A stretch of DNA of 32,341 nucleotides from Treponema sp. (GCA_009781475.1 WQYB01000025.1:1-32341); one strand, 5' to 3'; positions 15,666-25,477 are shown, counted from the stretch's first letter. Made by a program: numbers and translations. Notes: generated from the sequence alone by a model not told the origin.

Positions 15666-16043
15666 ATGGCGCATAAAAAGGTAATTTTGGCAATTGATGA
15701 CAATGTTCAGCAGCTCAGTGAATATAAAAACATGCTGAGTTCAAATTATGATCTTAGGGTTGTAAAATCCGCTTCTGAAGCCATAGCTTTTTTAAATAGA
15801 GAAATTGCGGATATAGTTCTTTTAGATATAGAAATGCCCAATATTTCAGGTTTTGAATTTTTGGATGACATTAAAAAAATTCCAAGTTATTTAAATGTAC
15901 CCATTTTAATCGTTAGCGGAAACAGCGACCAGGAATTCATGCAAAAAGCAAAAAATTCCAAGGCTGTAAATACTTTTACAAAACCTGTTAACCCGGATAA
16001 ATTGATAGATGCAATAAATAAAGCTCTTTCAGCTACCACTTAA
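15666..16043 (+). CDS. CheY-like single-domain response regulator
   Basis: The 125-aa product is a receiver domain only. It has the acidic pair DD (11-12), phosphoacceptor Asp54 (VLLDIEMPN), a Ser in SGNS at the Thr/Ser position, and the conserved Lys in TFTKPV. There is no output domain. It lies 20 bp upstream of the hydrogenase-like chemoreceptor and shares its promoter, so it is probably the dedicated phosphate acceptor or adaptation partner of that receptor or of a kinase it controls. It could equally take phosphate from the Hpt proteins encoded on either side. Fold and phosphosite are certain; partner is inferred. Confidence 0.93.
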   Translation: MAHKKVILAIDDNVQQLSEYKNMLSSNYDLRVVKSASEAIAFLNREIADIVLLDIEMPNISGFEFLDDIKKIPSYLNVPILIVSGNSDQEFMQKAKNSKAVNTFTKPVNPDKLIDAINKALSATT

Positions 16044-16063
16044 AATTAAAATAGGAGAAAAAT

Positions 16064-18214
16064 ATGAGCAGCTCGGTAAAACAAGCGCCTGTAATTGATA
16101 TAGTTTTAGAAAAATGCATTAACTGTTATGCATGTATATCCGCTTGTCCTGTAAAATATTGTATGGATGGTTCGGGAGAAAGACTTACCGTAAATCATGA
16201 TGAATGTATTGGCTGCGGACACTGTGCTGTTATCTGCCATCATGGGGCACGAAAGCCAATTGATGATACCGAGTTATTTTTCCAGGATATTCAAAAGGGC
16301 GAAAAAATTGTTGCTATAGTAGCTCCTGCAATCGCATCTGTTTTTCCCGGCACTTATTTAAACATTAACGGTTATCTTCAATCACTTGGGGTTAGCGCTG
16401 TTTTTGATGTAAGTTTCGGCGCTGAACTTACGGTAATTTCATATATCAATCATATAGAAAAAAATAAACCAAGAGTTGTAATTGCGCAGCCATGCCCTGC
16501 AATCGTAAGTTTTATAGAAATTTATCATCCGGAATTAATACCTTATCTTGCTCCGGCAGACAGCCCGATGCTTCATACCATAAAAATGATCAAGGAATAT
16601 TACAAAAATTTCCGTGATTATAAAGTTGCCGTTATATCACCTTGTATCGCAAAAAAAAGAGAATTTATTGAAACAGGATTAGGCGATTACAATGTTACAA
16701 TGATCGCATTAAAAGAAAAAATTGAAAAGCAAAATATTAATTTATTGGATTTCCCTGCCAATGAATATATGGGAGCTCCTGCAGAACGTGCTGTATCATT
16801 TTCATCTCCCGGCGGCTTACTTGATACTGCTGAACGTTTTATTCCGGGTCTAAGAAGGCTTACAAGAAAAATTGAAGGAACTCATGCCATATATCCTTAT
16901 TTAACCGGAATGGCAGAAGTAATGAATGATCCAAATATTGAATTTCCTCTGCTTATAGACTGCTTAAATTGCGAATTTGGCTGTAATGGAGGACCGGGAA
17001 CAGGAAACAGTCATAGTAATATGGACGCGCTTGAAAGCCCGATTCGAAAACGCAGCGCCATGCTGGAAAAACAGCTGAATCCCAAAAAACAGGAATCATT
17101 ATATAAAAAATATCATAAAAGGTTAAAACGTTTTTGGAAAAACGGTCTTTATGATCGAAAATATAAAAATTTGTCGGCAAATTATATTGTTAAGCAGCCT
17201 AACGAAAGGGAATTAAATGAAGTTTATCTTACCATGAAAAAAACCAGCGCAAGTGACATCATAGACTGTACAGCCTGCGGTTACGGAAGCTGTAAATCTA
17301 TGGCGGTAGCTATATTTAATAAATTGAACATAACCGATAACTGCGCTCATTACAACATGGCGCTTTTGGAAGATGAGAAAAAAACAACAATTTACATTAA
17401 CAACCAATTGGGCGGACATATAAAACGGGCTTTGGATATAATTGAAAACATACACGATCTTGTTGAACGGTTAAATGAAAGAATCAATATACAATCGGAT
17501 GCTGTAACAAGCTCTTCTGCCATTACAGATGAAATGGTGCACTCTTTAAAATCTACTTCCGATCTTTCAAAACAAAAACGTGAAGCTGTTAAGGAAATGA
17601 TCGAAAATGCCGCAAGAGGTCAGGAAGCCATGAAAGAAACAGTCGAAGCTGTTCATGGCATTTCAGAATCTGTTGACGGAATTGGATCTGCAATCAAGAT
17701 TATCAGTCAAATTGCATCTAACACAAACCTGCTTTCCATGAATGCCGCAATAGAAGCCGCTCATGCAGGAGAAGCCGGCAAAGGCTTCGCTGTAGTAGCC
17801 GATGAAATCAGGCGTCTTTCAGAATCTACAAGGCAGAATTCAAGGACTATCTCCCAAACGCTTTCTGATATTATTTCAGGAATCACGACAACTTCTAAAA
17901 GATCGACCGATGCCGGCAGCTTAATTAATCTTATGGCAGGTGAAATTAACAATTTCGCAACTGTAATGTCAGAGTTGATTGATACCTTGTCAGAGTTATC
18001 TGCAAAAAGTTCTGATATAACAAATTCGCTTGATACATTAAAAGAACACAGCTCTTCCGTAAAAACGGATTATACAGAAATGCTTTCGTTAACTGATAAA
18101 ATCAGATACGACATTAACTTCCTTGCAGCTATGTCGGCAGATATTGTTAAAGCGATTGAAAATAAGGACCGGGATTTAATTGCCAAATTAAGCGCAATAG
18201 AAGCAACTTATTAA
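16064..18214 (+). CDS. [FeFe]-hydrogenase-like sensor fused to a methyl-accepting signalling domain (HydS-type soluble chemoreceptor)
   Basis: This 716-aa protein has no membrane segment. In order: two [4Fe-4S] motifs (C18/21/24/28 and C48/51/54/58); an H-cluster domain (about 80-330) with all three signatures, AQPCPAI (Cys144), SPCIAKKREF (Cys194) and DCLNCEFGC (Cys300/303/307); a further Fe-S domain (C402/405/410/427, CTACGYGSC); then coiled coils and a methyl-accepting hairpin around 553-587 (NAAIEAAHAGEAGKGFAVVA). Catalytic hydrogenases have TSCCPGW, whose first Cys relays protons; here that position is Pro, as expected for a sensory rather than turnover enzyme. Hydrogenase-like H2 sensors of this group are known from anaerobes including treponemes. 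It likely reports H2, CO or redox state to the CheA/CheY system or a kinase. AGGAG precedes the ATG. It ends 8 bp from the convergent kinase gene. Confidence 0.92.
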   Translation: MSSSVKQAPVIDIVLEKCINCYACISACPVKYCMDGSGERLTVNHDECIGCGHCAVICHHGARKPIDDTELFFQDIQKGEKIVAIVAPAIASVFPGTYLNINGYLQSLGVSAVFDVSFGAELTVISYINHIEKNKPRVVIAQPCPAIVSFIEIYHPELIPYLAPADSPMLHTIKMIKEYYKNFRDYKVAVISPCIAKKREFIETGLGDYNVTMIALKEKIEKQNINLLDFPANEYMGAPAERAVSFSSPGGLLDTAERFIPGLRRLTRKIEGTHAIYPYLTGMAEVMNDPNIEFPLLIDCLNCEFGCNGGPGTGNSHSNMDALESPIRKRSAMLEKQLNPKKQESLYKKYHKRLKRFWKNGLYDRKYKNLSANYIVKQPNERELNEVYLTMKKTSASDIIDCTACGYGSCKSMAVAIFNKLNITDNCAHYNMALLEDEKKTTIYINNQLGGHIKRALDIIENIHDLVERLNERINIQSDAVTSSSAITDEMVHSLKSTSDLSKQKREAVKEMIENAARGQEAMKETVEAVHGISESVDGIGSAIKIISQIASNTNLLSMNAAIEAAHAGEAGKGFAVVADEIRRLSESTRQNSRTISQTLSDIISGITTTSKRSTDAGSLINLMAGEINNFATVMSELIDTLSELSAKSSDITNSLDTLKEHSSSVKTDYTEMLSLTDKIRYDINFLAAMSADIVKAIENKDRDLIAKLSAIEATY

Positions 18215-18222
18215 TTTTTCAA

Positions 18223-21200
18223 TTAATCCATTCCAAGGTTTTTCTTTAATTTTGATAATGTTGTTACAGCCATTTCAAAATCAAAATCCTCGATTTGAGA
18301 AGCAAGTTCATCTCCTCCGTCAATTCTTCTGATGTCATCAACAAAATTAGAGCAATCAGGGTTACCCATATCAAGCATTGGCTCCAATTTTAAAATCAGC
18401 TGCTTTGCGCTGTCCAAATCCAGTGATACATTTTTACTTACATCCTGCGCCGGAGGCTGTTCATCCATTAAATCCGGAAACTCCTGACTAATTTGCGATA
18501 AAATCAGGTTAAGCTCAGTTTCCAGTAATTTTAGCTGATTTTCATCTGAATTATTTTTTTCGTTTTCAAGACTATGTTCAACATCGGCAGCAGCCTTTTG
18601 AAGGGATTTTTTCCCGATTTGACCTGCGTTACTTTTTAAAGTATGCGCTACCCTGTGCGCTTTTTTAATATCGCCCGATTTAATATTATCCATTATCTGA
18701 GTAAATGAATCTTTACTGCTTTTGACAAATGATAACCTCAGCGATTTCTGGAATTCTACATCTTTTTCAATCAATGGTTTATCCTTTAAATTATTTTGCT
18801 TATCGCCTTCATTAACAGGCGTAAGGTACTTCAATAAACAATGCCATAATTCCTGTGATGTAAACGGTTTTCCTACACAATCATTCATGCCGCTGCGTCT
18901 GTAAATTTCCATATCGTTTGACATTATGTTAGCTGTCATGGCAACAATTGGAATTTTGTTATGCATTAATAATATATGTCTTGCCGCTTCTATGCCGTCC
19001 ATTACAGGCATGTGCATATCCATAAAGATAAGATCAAAGAGTTTTTCGCCTTTTTGAATCCTTTCTTTTACAATATCTACTCCTATTTTACCGTTTTCCG
19101 CTACTACAGTTTTAAGTCCGACGCGGTTTAGATGTTCACAAATTACCTGTTGATTCATAACATTATCTTCACAAAGTAAAATTTCACCTTTAAATGCAGG
19201 TTTTTCTATTTCATTGTATAACATTTTCTTTTCAAAATATACTTCATCAGCAAAATCAATTGTATCAAATGTTATATCAAAACTAAATACAGTGCCGATA
19301 CCGGGTTTACTTTCAACCAAAAGTTTCCCGCCCATTAATTCCACAATGTTTTTGGTAATGGGAAGACCTAGCCCTGTTCCGCCGTATTTACGCGTTGTGC
19401 CGGTTTCAGCCTGAGTAAACGGATCAAATACCTTAACCATCTGTTCGGCAGTCATGCCAATGCCTGTGTCTATTACTTCAAAATGCATTGCAGCTTTTTT
19501 ATCTCTTTTCTCTTTTAATTCCACCAAAAGTTTAACTACACCGGTATTTGTAAATTTTACAGCGTTGGATAACAGATTAACCAAAACCTGACGCAGTCTT
19601 GTAGGATCACCTAACGGTTTCGCTCCAATATTGGGTTCGGCATAAAAGTGCAGCATTATTCCTTTTTCTGCGGCTTTTGGCATAATTAAAGTGCGGCAGC
19701 TTGAAAATAATTCAACCATATCAAACGGAATTCTTTCCAGTTCCATTTTACCTGATTCAATCTTGGAAATATCAAGTATATCGTTAATAATCTGCAACAG
19801 CCATTCGGCATTTTCAAGAATCTTGTCAAGATATACTTTTGTCTTTTGAGAGATTGAATCATCCATCGCAAGTTCTGAAAATCCGATAATACTGTTCATC
19901 GGTGTTCTTATTTCGTGGCTCATGTTCGCAAGGAATGAAGATTTTGAATGAGAAGCGGCAAACGCAGCTTCTTCTACTTCCTTGCGTTTTGTAATATCAC
20001 GGGAAATACCCATAATTCCGATTGTTTTTCCTTCCAGCTTTAAAGGCATTTTAATTGTTTCATAAAGCGGATTTGTTCCGTTAATGCATGGTATATGTTC
20101 TTCCACAGTTATTGTCATTCCGTTGCTGATAACAAGACGATCTTTGTCATTAAACTTCTGCGCTTCTTCCATCGTTATACCAAGACCTTCCTGATCACTT
20201 TTTCCGATAAGATCATCAATAGTTTTTCCGAAATGTTCCAAAAATGTTTTATTGCAATGAAGGAAGTTTAAATCCAAATTTTTTGTAAAAATAAGATCCG
20301 GAATTGAATCAAAAAGCGTAGTTAAAGTGGCTGTTTTAAGCCCAAGTTCGTATGTTTGTTTTTCTACCAGATTTTCCAGCAGCTTCCCTGTCTGTTTGCT
20401 TCTTCCGAAAGAAACAATAACTAAAACCAAAACGCCGAAAAATAAAACTGAAGTAGAAATAAGCAAAGGCATCTGCCTTTTTATAAGTTTACTTTGATAA
20501 TCAAATGTTTTGCTTGTCCATTGATCAGAAATTATTTTTGTATTTACATGAAGCAGCGCTTTTTCGATAATCGAACACAAAACATTTTCATTTTTATTAA
20601 TACCAAATGTTGAATCGTAGGAAAAATCAAACAATAAATTAATTTTATAACCCGTATCTTCCATGTAATGAGTCAAAAATAAAATATCATGGCTGCTTGT
20701 CATAACAACATCCACTTCATCTTTTTTTAAAGCCTTAAAAACCTCGTCTATATTATCGTACTCTGTATAAAAAAGATGATTTGGAAACCATTTATGAAAA
20801 TAATCTGTGTGTGAATAACCTTTAATTAAACCTACTCTTGTATAAAGAATTTCATTTAAAACAACATCATGATAATCTGATTTGGATATTAAAGCTAAAT
20901 TTGCCTTCATTATTGCGATATTCGGCCAAATGAAATGCTCTTCTCTTTCATTTGTATACACTAATTCCGTGATCATGGAAACTTTGCCTTCCTGCACCAT
21001 TTCAACCAAAGTATAAAAATCTGTATTTTCATCATTAACATTTACAAACTTAAGCCCTGTTATTGATTCAATTTTATTCAATACATCAATAGCTATACCT
21101 TGCCATTGTCTTTCCTGAATATTATAAAAACATATTGGATAATTACTGTTTTCAAACGCTACAGGAACAAAAGAAGTATCCCGTATATAAGCTCTTTCTT

Positions 21201-22089
21201 CTTCGGTTAGCTGCAAAAGCAGTTTTGTTTTAATATATTCATGTTCTCCCTGATTATACAGTCTTGTTAAATGGCGCATTCCGCCGTTTTCAATAAACTT
21301 ATCTATAACCGAAATAATTGGTACTAATGCGGGATTTTGTGTACTCAATGAAACAGGAATAAAACTCAATGGATAAAAAGCGTAACTTACTACATCGGGA
21401 TGATCGATAAAAATCGCCTCTATCACGCCGCTGTAAAAAAATGCGTCAATTTCTTCGTTATAAAGAGCATCGTAAATATCGCCGAAATCATCTATAAAAA
21501 CAAGTTCAAATGTTCCCTGTTTTAATTCCGGGTATACTGTTCTAATTGTGGCTGCATTTGTAATAAAGCCGTACCTTATTGGTCTATCTTTTAGTATTTC
21601 ATCAAAATGCCTGCTGCCTGTTATGCGAAAATATTTTATGGGACGAGAGGCTATATTACTTGACATATAATATTTTTCCAGGCGTTCTTCTGTCATTGTT
21701 AATTCGCCGGTAAAAGATATATCCTGTTCTTCCATACCTGTAAGTAAATCATTCCAGTCATATAATTTGGGCTGGAATTTAATACCGAATAATTCTGTCA
21801 GCCACTGGCAGAAAAGCGCAGTAAATCCCCTTATTCCGCCGTCTTCATCTATAAAAGCCTCGGTATTCATTACCATTCCGTATGTAAATGAATCATATTG
21901 TTTTTGCAGCGCTTCAATTGCCTTTTTTTCTTCGTCCGTTATATTCGGAATATTTTTAAATGAATAATAAAATTGGGAATCCTTTCCGTCTTCATTGAAT
22001 CTGTCAGAAAAACCAATAATAAAAACAGTAAAAGCTGCAGCGGCGAAAATAATAATTATTATAAATATTAATTTTAATTTTTCCGGCAA
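18223..22089 (-). CDS. Membrane hybrid histidine kinase with twin SBP_bac_3 sensors: SBP-SBP-TM-PAS-HisKA-HATPase-REC-Hpt
   Basis: The product has 1288 aa. TM1 (7-26) and TM2 (541-561) bracket two tandem periplasmic amino-acid-binding-like domains (about 50-290 and 295-535), each with the short repeat ending L..LT.EE. Inside are a PAS domain (585-700, ending GISRDITKRKE), HisKA (MSHEIRTP, His725), HATPase (NLLSNAVKFT, DTGIGM, GTGLGL), a receiver (Asp1024, MDMHMP) and Hpt (AHTLKSNAG, His1149). A helical tail covers about 1215-1288. It resembles BvgS/EvgS-type sensors. The start is a TTG at 22089, supported by AAGGAG 8-13 nt upstream inside the end of the Hpt gene; the gap to that stop is 2 nt. 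It is a clear paralogue of the kinase upstream (22433-25360), which lacks PAS and Hpt. Confidence 0.94.
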   Translation of the reverse strand: MPEKLKLIFIIIIIFAAAAFTVFIIGFSDRFNEDGKDSQFYYSFKNIPNITDEEKKAIEALQKQYDSFTYGMVMNTEAFIDEDGGIRGFTALFCQWLTELFGIKFQPKLYDWNDLLTGMEEQDISFTGELTMTEERLEKYYMSSNIASRPIKYFRITGSRHFDEILKDRPIRYGFITNAATIRTVYPELKQGTFELVFIDDFGDIYDALYNEEIDAFFYSGVIEAIFIDHPDVVSYAFYPLSFIPVSLSTQNPALVPIISVIDKFIENGGMRHLTRLYNQGEHEYIKTKLLLQLTEEERAYIRDTSFVPVAFENSNYPICFYNIQERQWQGIAIDVLNKIESITGLKFVNVNDENTDFYTLVEMVQEGKVSMITELVYTNEREEHFIWPNIAIMKANLALISKSDYHDVVLNEILYTRVGLIKGYSHTDYFHKWFPNHLFYTEYDNIDEVFKALKKDEVDVVMTSSHDILFLTHYMEDTGYKINLLFDFSYDSTFGINKNENVLCSIIEKALLHVNTKIISDQWTSKTFDYQSKLIKRQMPLLISTSVLFFGVLVLVIVSFGRSKQTGKLLENLVEKQTYELGLKTATLTTLFDSIPDLIFTKNLDLNFLHCNKTFLEHFGKTIDDLIGKSDQEGLGITMEEAQKFNDKDRLVISNGMTITVEEHIPCINGTNPLYETIKMPLKLEGKTIGIMGISRDITKRKEVEEAAFAASHSKSSFLANMSHEIRTPMNSIIGFSELAMDDSISQKTKVYLDKILENAEWLLQIINDILDISKIESGKMELERIPFDMVELFSSCRTLIMPKAAEKGIMLHFYAEPNIGAKPLGDPTRLRQVLVNLLSNAVKFTNTGVVKLLVELKEKRDKKAAMHFEVIDTGIGMTAEQMVKVFDPFTQAETGTTRKYGGTGLGLPITKNIVELMGGKLLVESKPGIGTVFSFDITFDTIDFADEVYFEKKMLYNEIEKPAFKGEILLCEDNVMNQQVICEHLNRVGLKTVVAENGKIGVDIVKERIQKGEKLFDLIFMDMHMPVMDGIEAARHILLMHNKIPIVAMTANIMSNDMEIYRRSGMNDCVGKPFTSQELWHCLLKYLTPVNEGDKQNNLKDKPLIEKDVEFQKSLRLSFVKSSKDSFTQIMDNIKSGDIKKAHRVAHTLKSNAGQIGKKSLQKAAADVEHSLENEKNNSDENQLKLLETELNLILSQISQEFPDLMDEQPPAQDVSKNVSLDLDSAKQLILKLEPMLDMGNPDCSNFVDDIRRIDGGDELASQIEDFDFEMAVTTLSKLKKNLGMD

Positions 22090-22091
22090 AA

Positions 22092-22418
22092 TTACTGCTC
22101 CTTATTAATTATAAGCTCTATTTCATTTAAAGCAATATTTAACTCATCTTCAAGATATTTTAACTGTTCATCTGTTACAGTATTTTTTCCGTCTTTTAAT
22201 ATACATTCAATATTATAAGCCGCTTGTTTAAGATTATTTTTTCCGATTTGTGCGGCATTTCCTTTTATGGAATGTACAAGCCTGTACGCTTCTTTAGTGT
22301 CATCTGATTTAATAATATCAGCTATTTGGCTGAATTTATTGCGGTAATTATTAATAAAATATTTATATAACGCCTGCTGAAAAGCCAAGTCTGCTTCTAA
22401 AAGGGTTTCTTTTTCCAT
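22092..22418 (-). CDS. Stand-alone histidine phosphotransfer (Hpt) protein
   Basis: The 108-aa product is a four-helix Hpt domain with VHSIKGNAAQIG (phosphoacceptor His49) followed by the family's helix pattern. I choose the ATG at 22418 because it has AAAAGGAG directly upstream. An in-frame ATG at 22469 would overlap the kinase gene by 37 nt and has no ribosome site. It lies 14 nt after a hybrid kinase that ends at its receiver domain, and just before a paralogous kinase with a fused Hpt. It most likely completes the phosphorelay of the upstream kinase. Its sequence resembles the fused Hpt (HTLKSNAGQIG), which is consistent with gene fission or fusion. Confidence 0.92.
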   Translation of the reverse strand: MEKETLLEADLAFQQALYKYFINNYRNKFSQIADIIKSDDTKEAYRLVHSIKGNAAQIGKNNLKQAAYNIECILKDGKNTVTDEQLKYLEDELNIALNEIELIINKEQ

Positions 22419-22432
22419 TAATTCTCCTTTTG

Positions 22433-25360
22433 TTACAAAGGTTTTATGTATTTTAAAAGACATCGCCACAGTTCCTGTGAGGTAAACGGTTTGCCAAGGC
22501 AGTCAGGCATACCGCTTATTTTATAAATTTCCATATCTTCAACCATTATGTTAGCCGTCATTGCCACCATCGGAATACCAGTATTCAGTTTGACGATCTC
22601 TGCAGACGCTTCAAAGCCGTCCATAACAGGCATGTGCATATCCATTAATATTAAATCAAAAAGTTTTTCTTTTTTTAACAGCCGTTCTTTAATAAAATCT
22701 ATGCCTATTTTGCCGTTTTCTGCTATAATCGGTTTAAGCCCCACTCTTGTTAGATGTTCAGTTATTACAAACTGATTCATTTCATTGTCTTCGCAAACCA
22801 ATACTTCCCCTGTAAAAAGCGGTTTTTCTATTTCACTGAAAGCTAATTTTCTTTCTATACGCTCTTCATCAGTCACAGGTATTGTATTAAAAACAAGATC
22901 AAAACTAAACTTGCTTCCTATTCCAAGTGAGCTTTCTACAGAAAGTTTGCCACCCATCATTTCAACTATATTTTTTGTAATTGCAAGTCCCAGTCCTGAC
23001 CCGCCGTATTTACGTGTTGTACCGGTTTCCGCCTGGGCAAAAGGTTCAAATATTTTTTCTATTTGATCTTTTGACATACCTATACCGCTGTCTTTTATTT
23101 CAAAATGCATTGTGATGTTATTTTCTGTCTTTTCGGTAATGGCAGATAAAACTTTTACCATACCGTTTTGTGTAAATTTAACAGCATTGGAAAGAAGGTT
23201 AACAAAAACCTGACGCAGTCTTGTAGGGTCACCCAAAGGTTTTACACCTACGCTTGGTTCGGCATAAAAATGCAGTATTAACCCTTTTTCTACTGCTTTA
23301 GGCATTACCAATGCTCTGCAGCTTGTAAAAATTTCATGAATATCAAACGGAATTATTTCCAGTTCCATTTTACCGGATTCTATTTTTGAAATATCTAAAA
23401 TATCATTGATAATTTGCAATAACCATTCAACATTCATCTGAATTTTTTTCAGATACTCGCTTGTTTTTAAAGAAGTTTCTGAATCTAAAGCAAGCTCAGA
23501 AAATCCCATAATGCTGTTCATGGGGGTGCGTATTTCGTGGCTCATGTTTGCAAGAAAAGCTGATTTTGAATTGTTTGCGGCTTTTGCCGATTCAAGCGCT
23601 TCTTTTAAATCTTTTTGAAATGCACTTAATTCCAAAGTCCGCTCTTTTACCTGTTTTTCCAGCCTTTTGCTTTCATTTATTTTTCTGTATAACAAAAGAA
23701 AAAAGAAAAAAATACATATTATAAATACCGGAATACCGGCTAAAACCGGAAGACGAGCATTGGTAAGTTTTACACGATAATCAAAAGTTCTGCGCATCCA
23801 TTGACCGGAGATTCCTTTTACATCAATGAAGGAAAAAGCTTTATTAATTATTGAACACAATATTTCTTCATTTATATTAAATCCAAAAGTTGAAATTAAA
23901 GTACTGTCAAATACAACATTTGCTTTATAATCCGGAAACCCAAGATAATTTGTAAGATGAAGAAATCCATACTGGGAAGACATTACAACGTCAACTTCGC
24001 CCCGATCTAACGCCTTAAAAGCCTCATTTAAACTTTCGTACTCTATTGTATACTCATGATCCGGAAACCAGATATTAAATAATTCTGCATACGCGGTTCT
24101 GCTTGAAAGACCTACTTTTAATGATAATATTTCATTTAAAGAAATATTCGGATAATCAGATTTTGAAATAAGCGCAAAATAATCCGTTACAATTGCAGTC
24201 TCGGGCCATAAAAATTTTTCTTCCCTGTCTTTTGTGCGGATAAGCTCAGTTACAAAAGAAACTTCACCGTTTTCCAGTATTTGTAACATATCAGACCATT
24301 CAATCCGTTTATTATTATTTACATCCTTAAAAGTTAATCCGGAAATTAATTCGACTTCTTTTAATACATCAATAGCGATTCCCTGCAGCTGCTTTTCCTG
24401 GCTGTTATAAAAACAAACAGGATAATTATCATAATCGGCAGCATATAAAACTACAGGGTTTGCATGCAAATAACTTTTTTGTTCATTGGTAAGCTGTGTA
24501 TAAAATTTATAATTTTGATATTCCCGGTATCCGAGCTTGTTAAGTTCTGTTAAATAACGTAAACCTCCGTTATACAGTGCTTTTTGTAAAATGGTTATAA
24601 CCGGTTCAAGAGATGCTTTCCTTGTTGACATAGAAATTGGATTGTAAATTAACGGGAATACAGCTTCCGAAACAATATCACCGTAAGTATCAAATACAAT
24701 TTCCGTTGAACTGTCATCAAAAAAAGCGTCTGCTACGCCGGTTTTTAAATATTCATAAGCGGTTTCATAATCCCTTATAAAAACCGGCTGAAATTGATTA
24801 AAAGCTCCTGATTCAATAAGCTGATTTTGCGTAACAGAACCGTCAAGAAATAAAAATTGTAAAGGACGTGTTTTTTCAATTTCAGATAGCGGCTGTTTAT
24901 CCTTTATACGATAATGCATTAATGTACGCTGAGTAATAGCGCTTGTCATAAAATAAGTTTCCCGCCGCTTTTCTGTTGGAGTTAAATCACCTGAAAAATC
25001 AATTTCTCCCGTTTCAAGCCCGGTAATTAAATCACCCCATTCAAAAACAGCCGGAATAAATTGTATCCCGAAAAATTCTGTAAGCCACTGGCAAAACAGC
25101 GCGGAAAAACCTCTTACATCATTATCTGCTGAATAAAACGCTTCGGTACTTGGAGTCATACCGTAGATAAAGGATCTCCCTTGACTTTTTAGTTCTTCGA
25201 TTGCTTTAATTTCTTCGCTTGTAATGCCTGGAACCTGCGAATAACAAGTATACGGATTTATTGCTGAATATTTATCTTGCAAAGAAGAATCGCAGGATAA
25301 AAACAGCATTACAAAAATGAAAATGAGAAAAATATATATTTGCCGGCTTCTAATACGCAT
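22433..25360 (-). CDS. Membrane hybrid histidine kinase with twin SBP_bac_3 sensors, no Hpt: SBP-SBP-TM-HisKA-HATPase-REC
   Basis: The product has 975 aa. The N-terminus has a hydrophobic stretch ending LFLSC (Cys23), a possible lipobox, so the sensor may be lipid-anchored as well as spanning the membrane at about 537-558. Two tandem binding-protein-like domains (45-290 and 295-535) are followed by a coiled coil, HisKA (MSHEIRTP, His608), HATPase (NLLSNAVKFT, DSGIGM, GSGLGL) and a receiver (Asp907, MDMHMP), ending right after the domain at KYIKPL. Long near-identical stretches with the 1288-aa kinase (KPLGDPTRLRQV; CEDN-MNQ; KPFTSQELW) show tandem duplication. The missing Hpt is supplied by the next gene. 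AAGGG lies 5 nt before the ATG, and an extended -10 promoter is just upstream. Confidence 0.94.
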   Translation of the reverse strand: MRIRSRQIYIFLIFIFVMLFLSCDSSLQDKYSAINPYTCYSQVPGITSEEIKAIEELKSQGRSFIYGMTPSTEAFYSADNDVRGFSALFCQWLTEFFGIQFIPAVFEWGDLITGLETGEIDFSGDLTPTEKRRETYFMTSAITQRTLMHYRIKDKQPLSEIEKTRPLQFLFLDGSVTQNQLIESGAFNQFQPVFIRDYETAYEYLKTGVADAFFDDSSTEIVFDTYGDIVSEAVFPLIYNPISMSTRKASLEPVITILQKALYNGGLRYLTELNKLGYREYQNYKFYTQLTNEQKSYLHANPVVLYAADYDNYPVCFYNSQEKQLQGIAIDVLKEVELISGLTFKDVNNNKRIEWSDMLQILENGEVSFVTELIRTKDREEKFLWPETAIVTDYFALISKSDYPNISLNEILSLKVGLSSRTAYAELFNIWFPDHEYTIEYESLNEAFKALDRGEVDVVMSSQYGFLHLTNYLGFPDYKANVVFDSTLISTFGFNINEEILCSIINKAFSFIDVKGISGQWMRRTFDYRVKLTNARLPVLAGIPVFIICIFFFFLLLYRKINESKRLEKQVKERTLELSAFQKDLKEALESAKAANNSKSAFLANMSHEIRTPMNSIMGFSELALDSETSLKTSEYLKKIQMNVEWLLQIINDILDISKIESGKMELEIIPFDIHEIFTSCRALVMPKAVEKGLILHFYAEPSVGVKPLGDPTRLRQVFVNLLSNAVKFTQNGMVKVLSAITEKTENNITMHFEIKDSGIGMSKDQIEKIFEPFAQAETGTTRKYGGSGLGLAITKNIVEMMGGKLSVESSLGIGSKFSFDLVFNTIPVTDEERIERKLAFSEIEKPLFTGEVLVCEDNEMNQFVITEHLTRVGLKPIIAENGKIGIDFIKERLLKKEKLFDLILMDMHMPVMDGFEASAEIVKLNTGIPMVAMTANIMVEDMEIYKISGMPDCLGKPFTSQELWRCLLKYIKPL

Positions 25361-25392
25361 CTAAACCCTTCAACATAAGAATGACAAATGCG

Positions 25393-25401
25393 ATTATAAC
25401 A
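25393..25401 (-). promoter_or_regulatory. Extended -10 promoter element of the twin-SBP kinase/Hpt/kinase unit
   Basis: On the minus strand TGTTATAAT (25401-25393) is a perfect extended -10 (TGn plus TATAAT) ending 32 nt before the ATG of the 975-aa kinase. No good -35 is present, which extended -10 promoters tolerate. Confidence 0.5.
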
Positions 25402-25447
25402 CCCAGGAATTTTAAATAGTGAAATAAAACGCACAAATTCTCTTTAA

Positions 25448-25477
25448 ATTGTACCATAGGTGCGAAAGAAAACGCAA
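25448..25477 (-). promoter_or_regulatory. Second candidate promoter upstream of the twin-SBP kinase unit
   Basis: TTGCGT (25477-25472), an 18-bp spacer and TACAAT (25453-25448) on the minus strand lie about 90 nt before the kinase start. Together with the extended -10 closer in, this suggests that the last three genes of the cluster can be expressed without the 7TMR kinase and its receiver. Confidence 0.4.

Noticed and set aside
22419-22469. Earlier ATG for the Hpt protein
   Set aside because: It would overlap the kinase gene by 37 nt and lacks a ribosome site, whereas the ATG at 22418 has AAAAGGAG immediately upstream.
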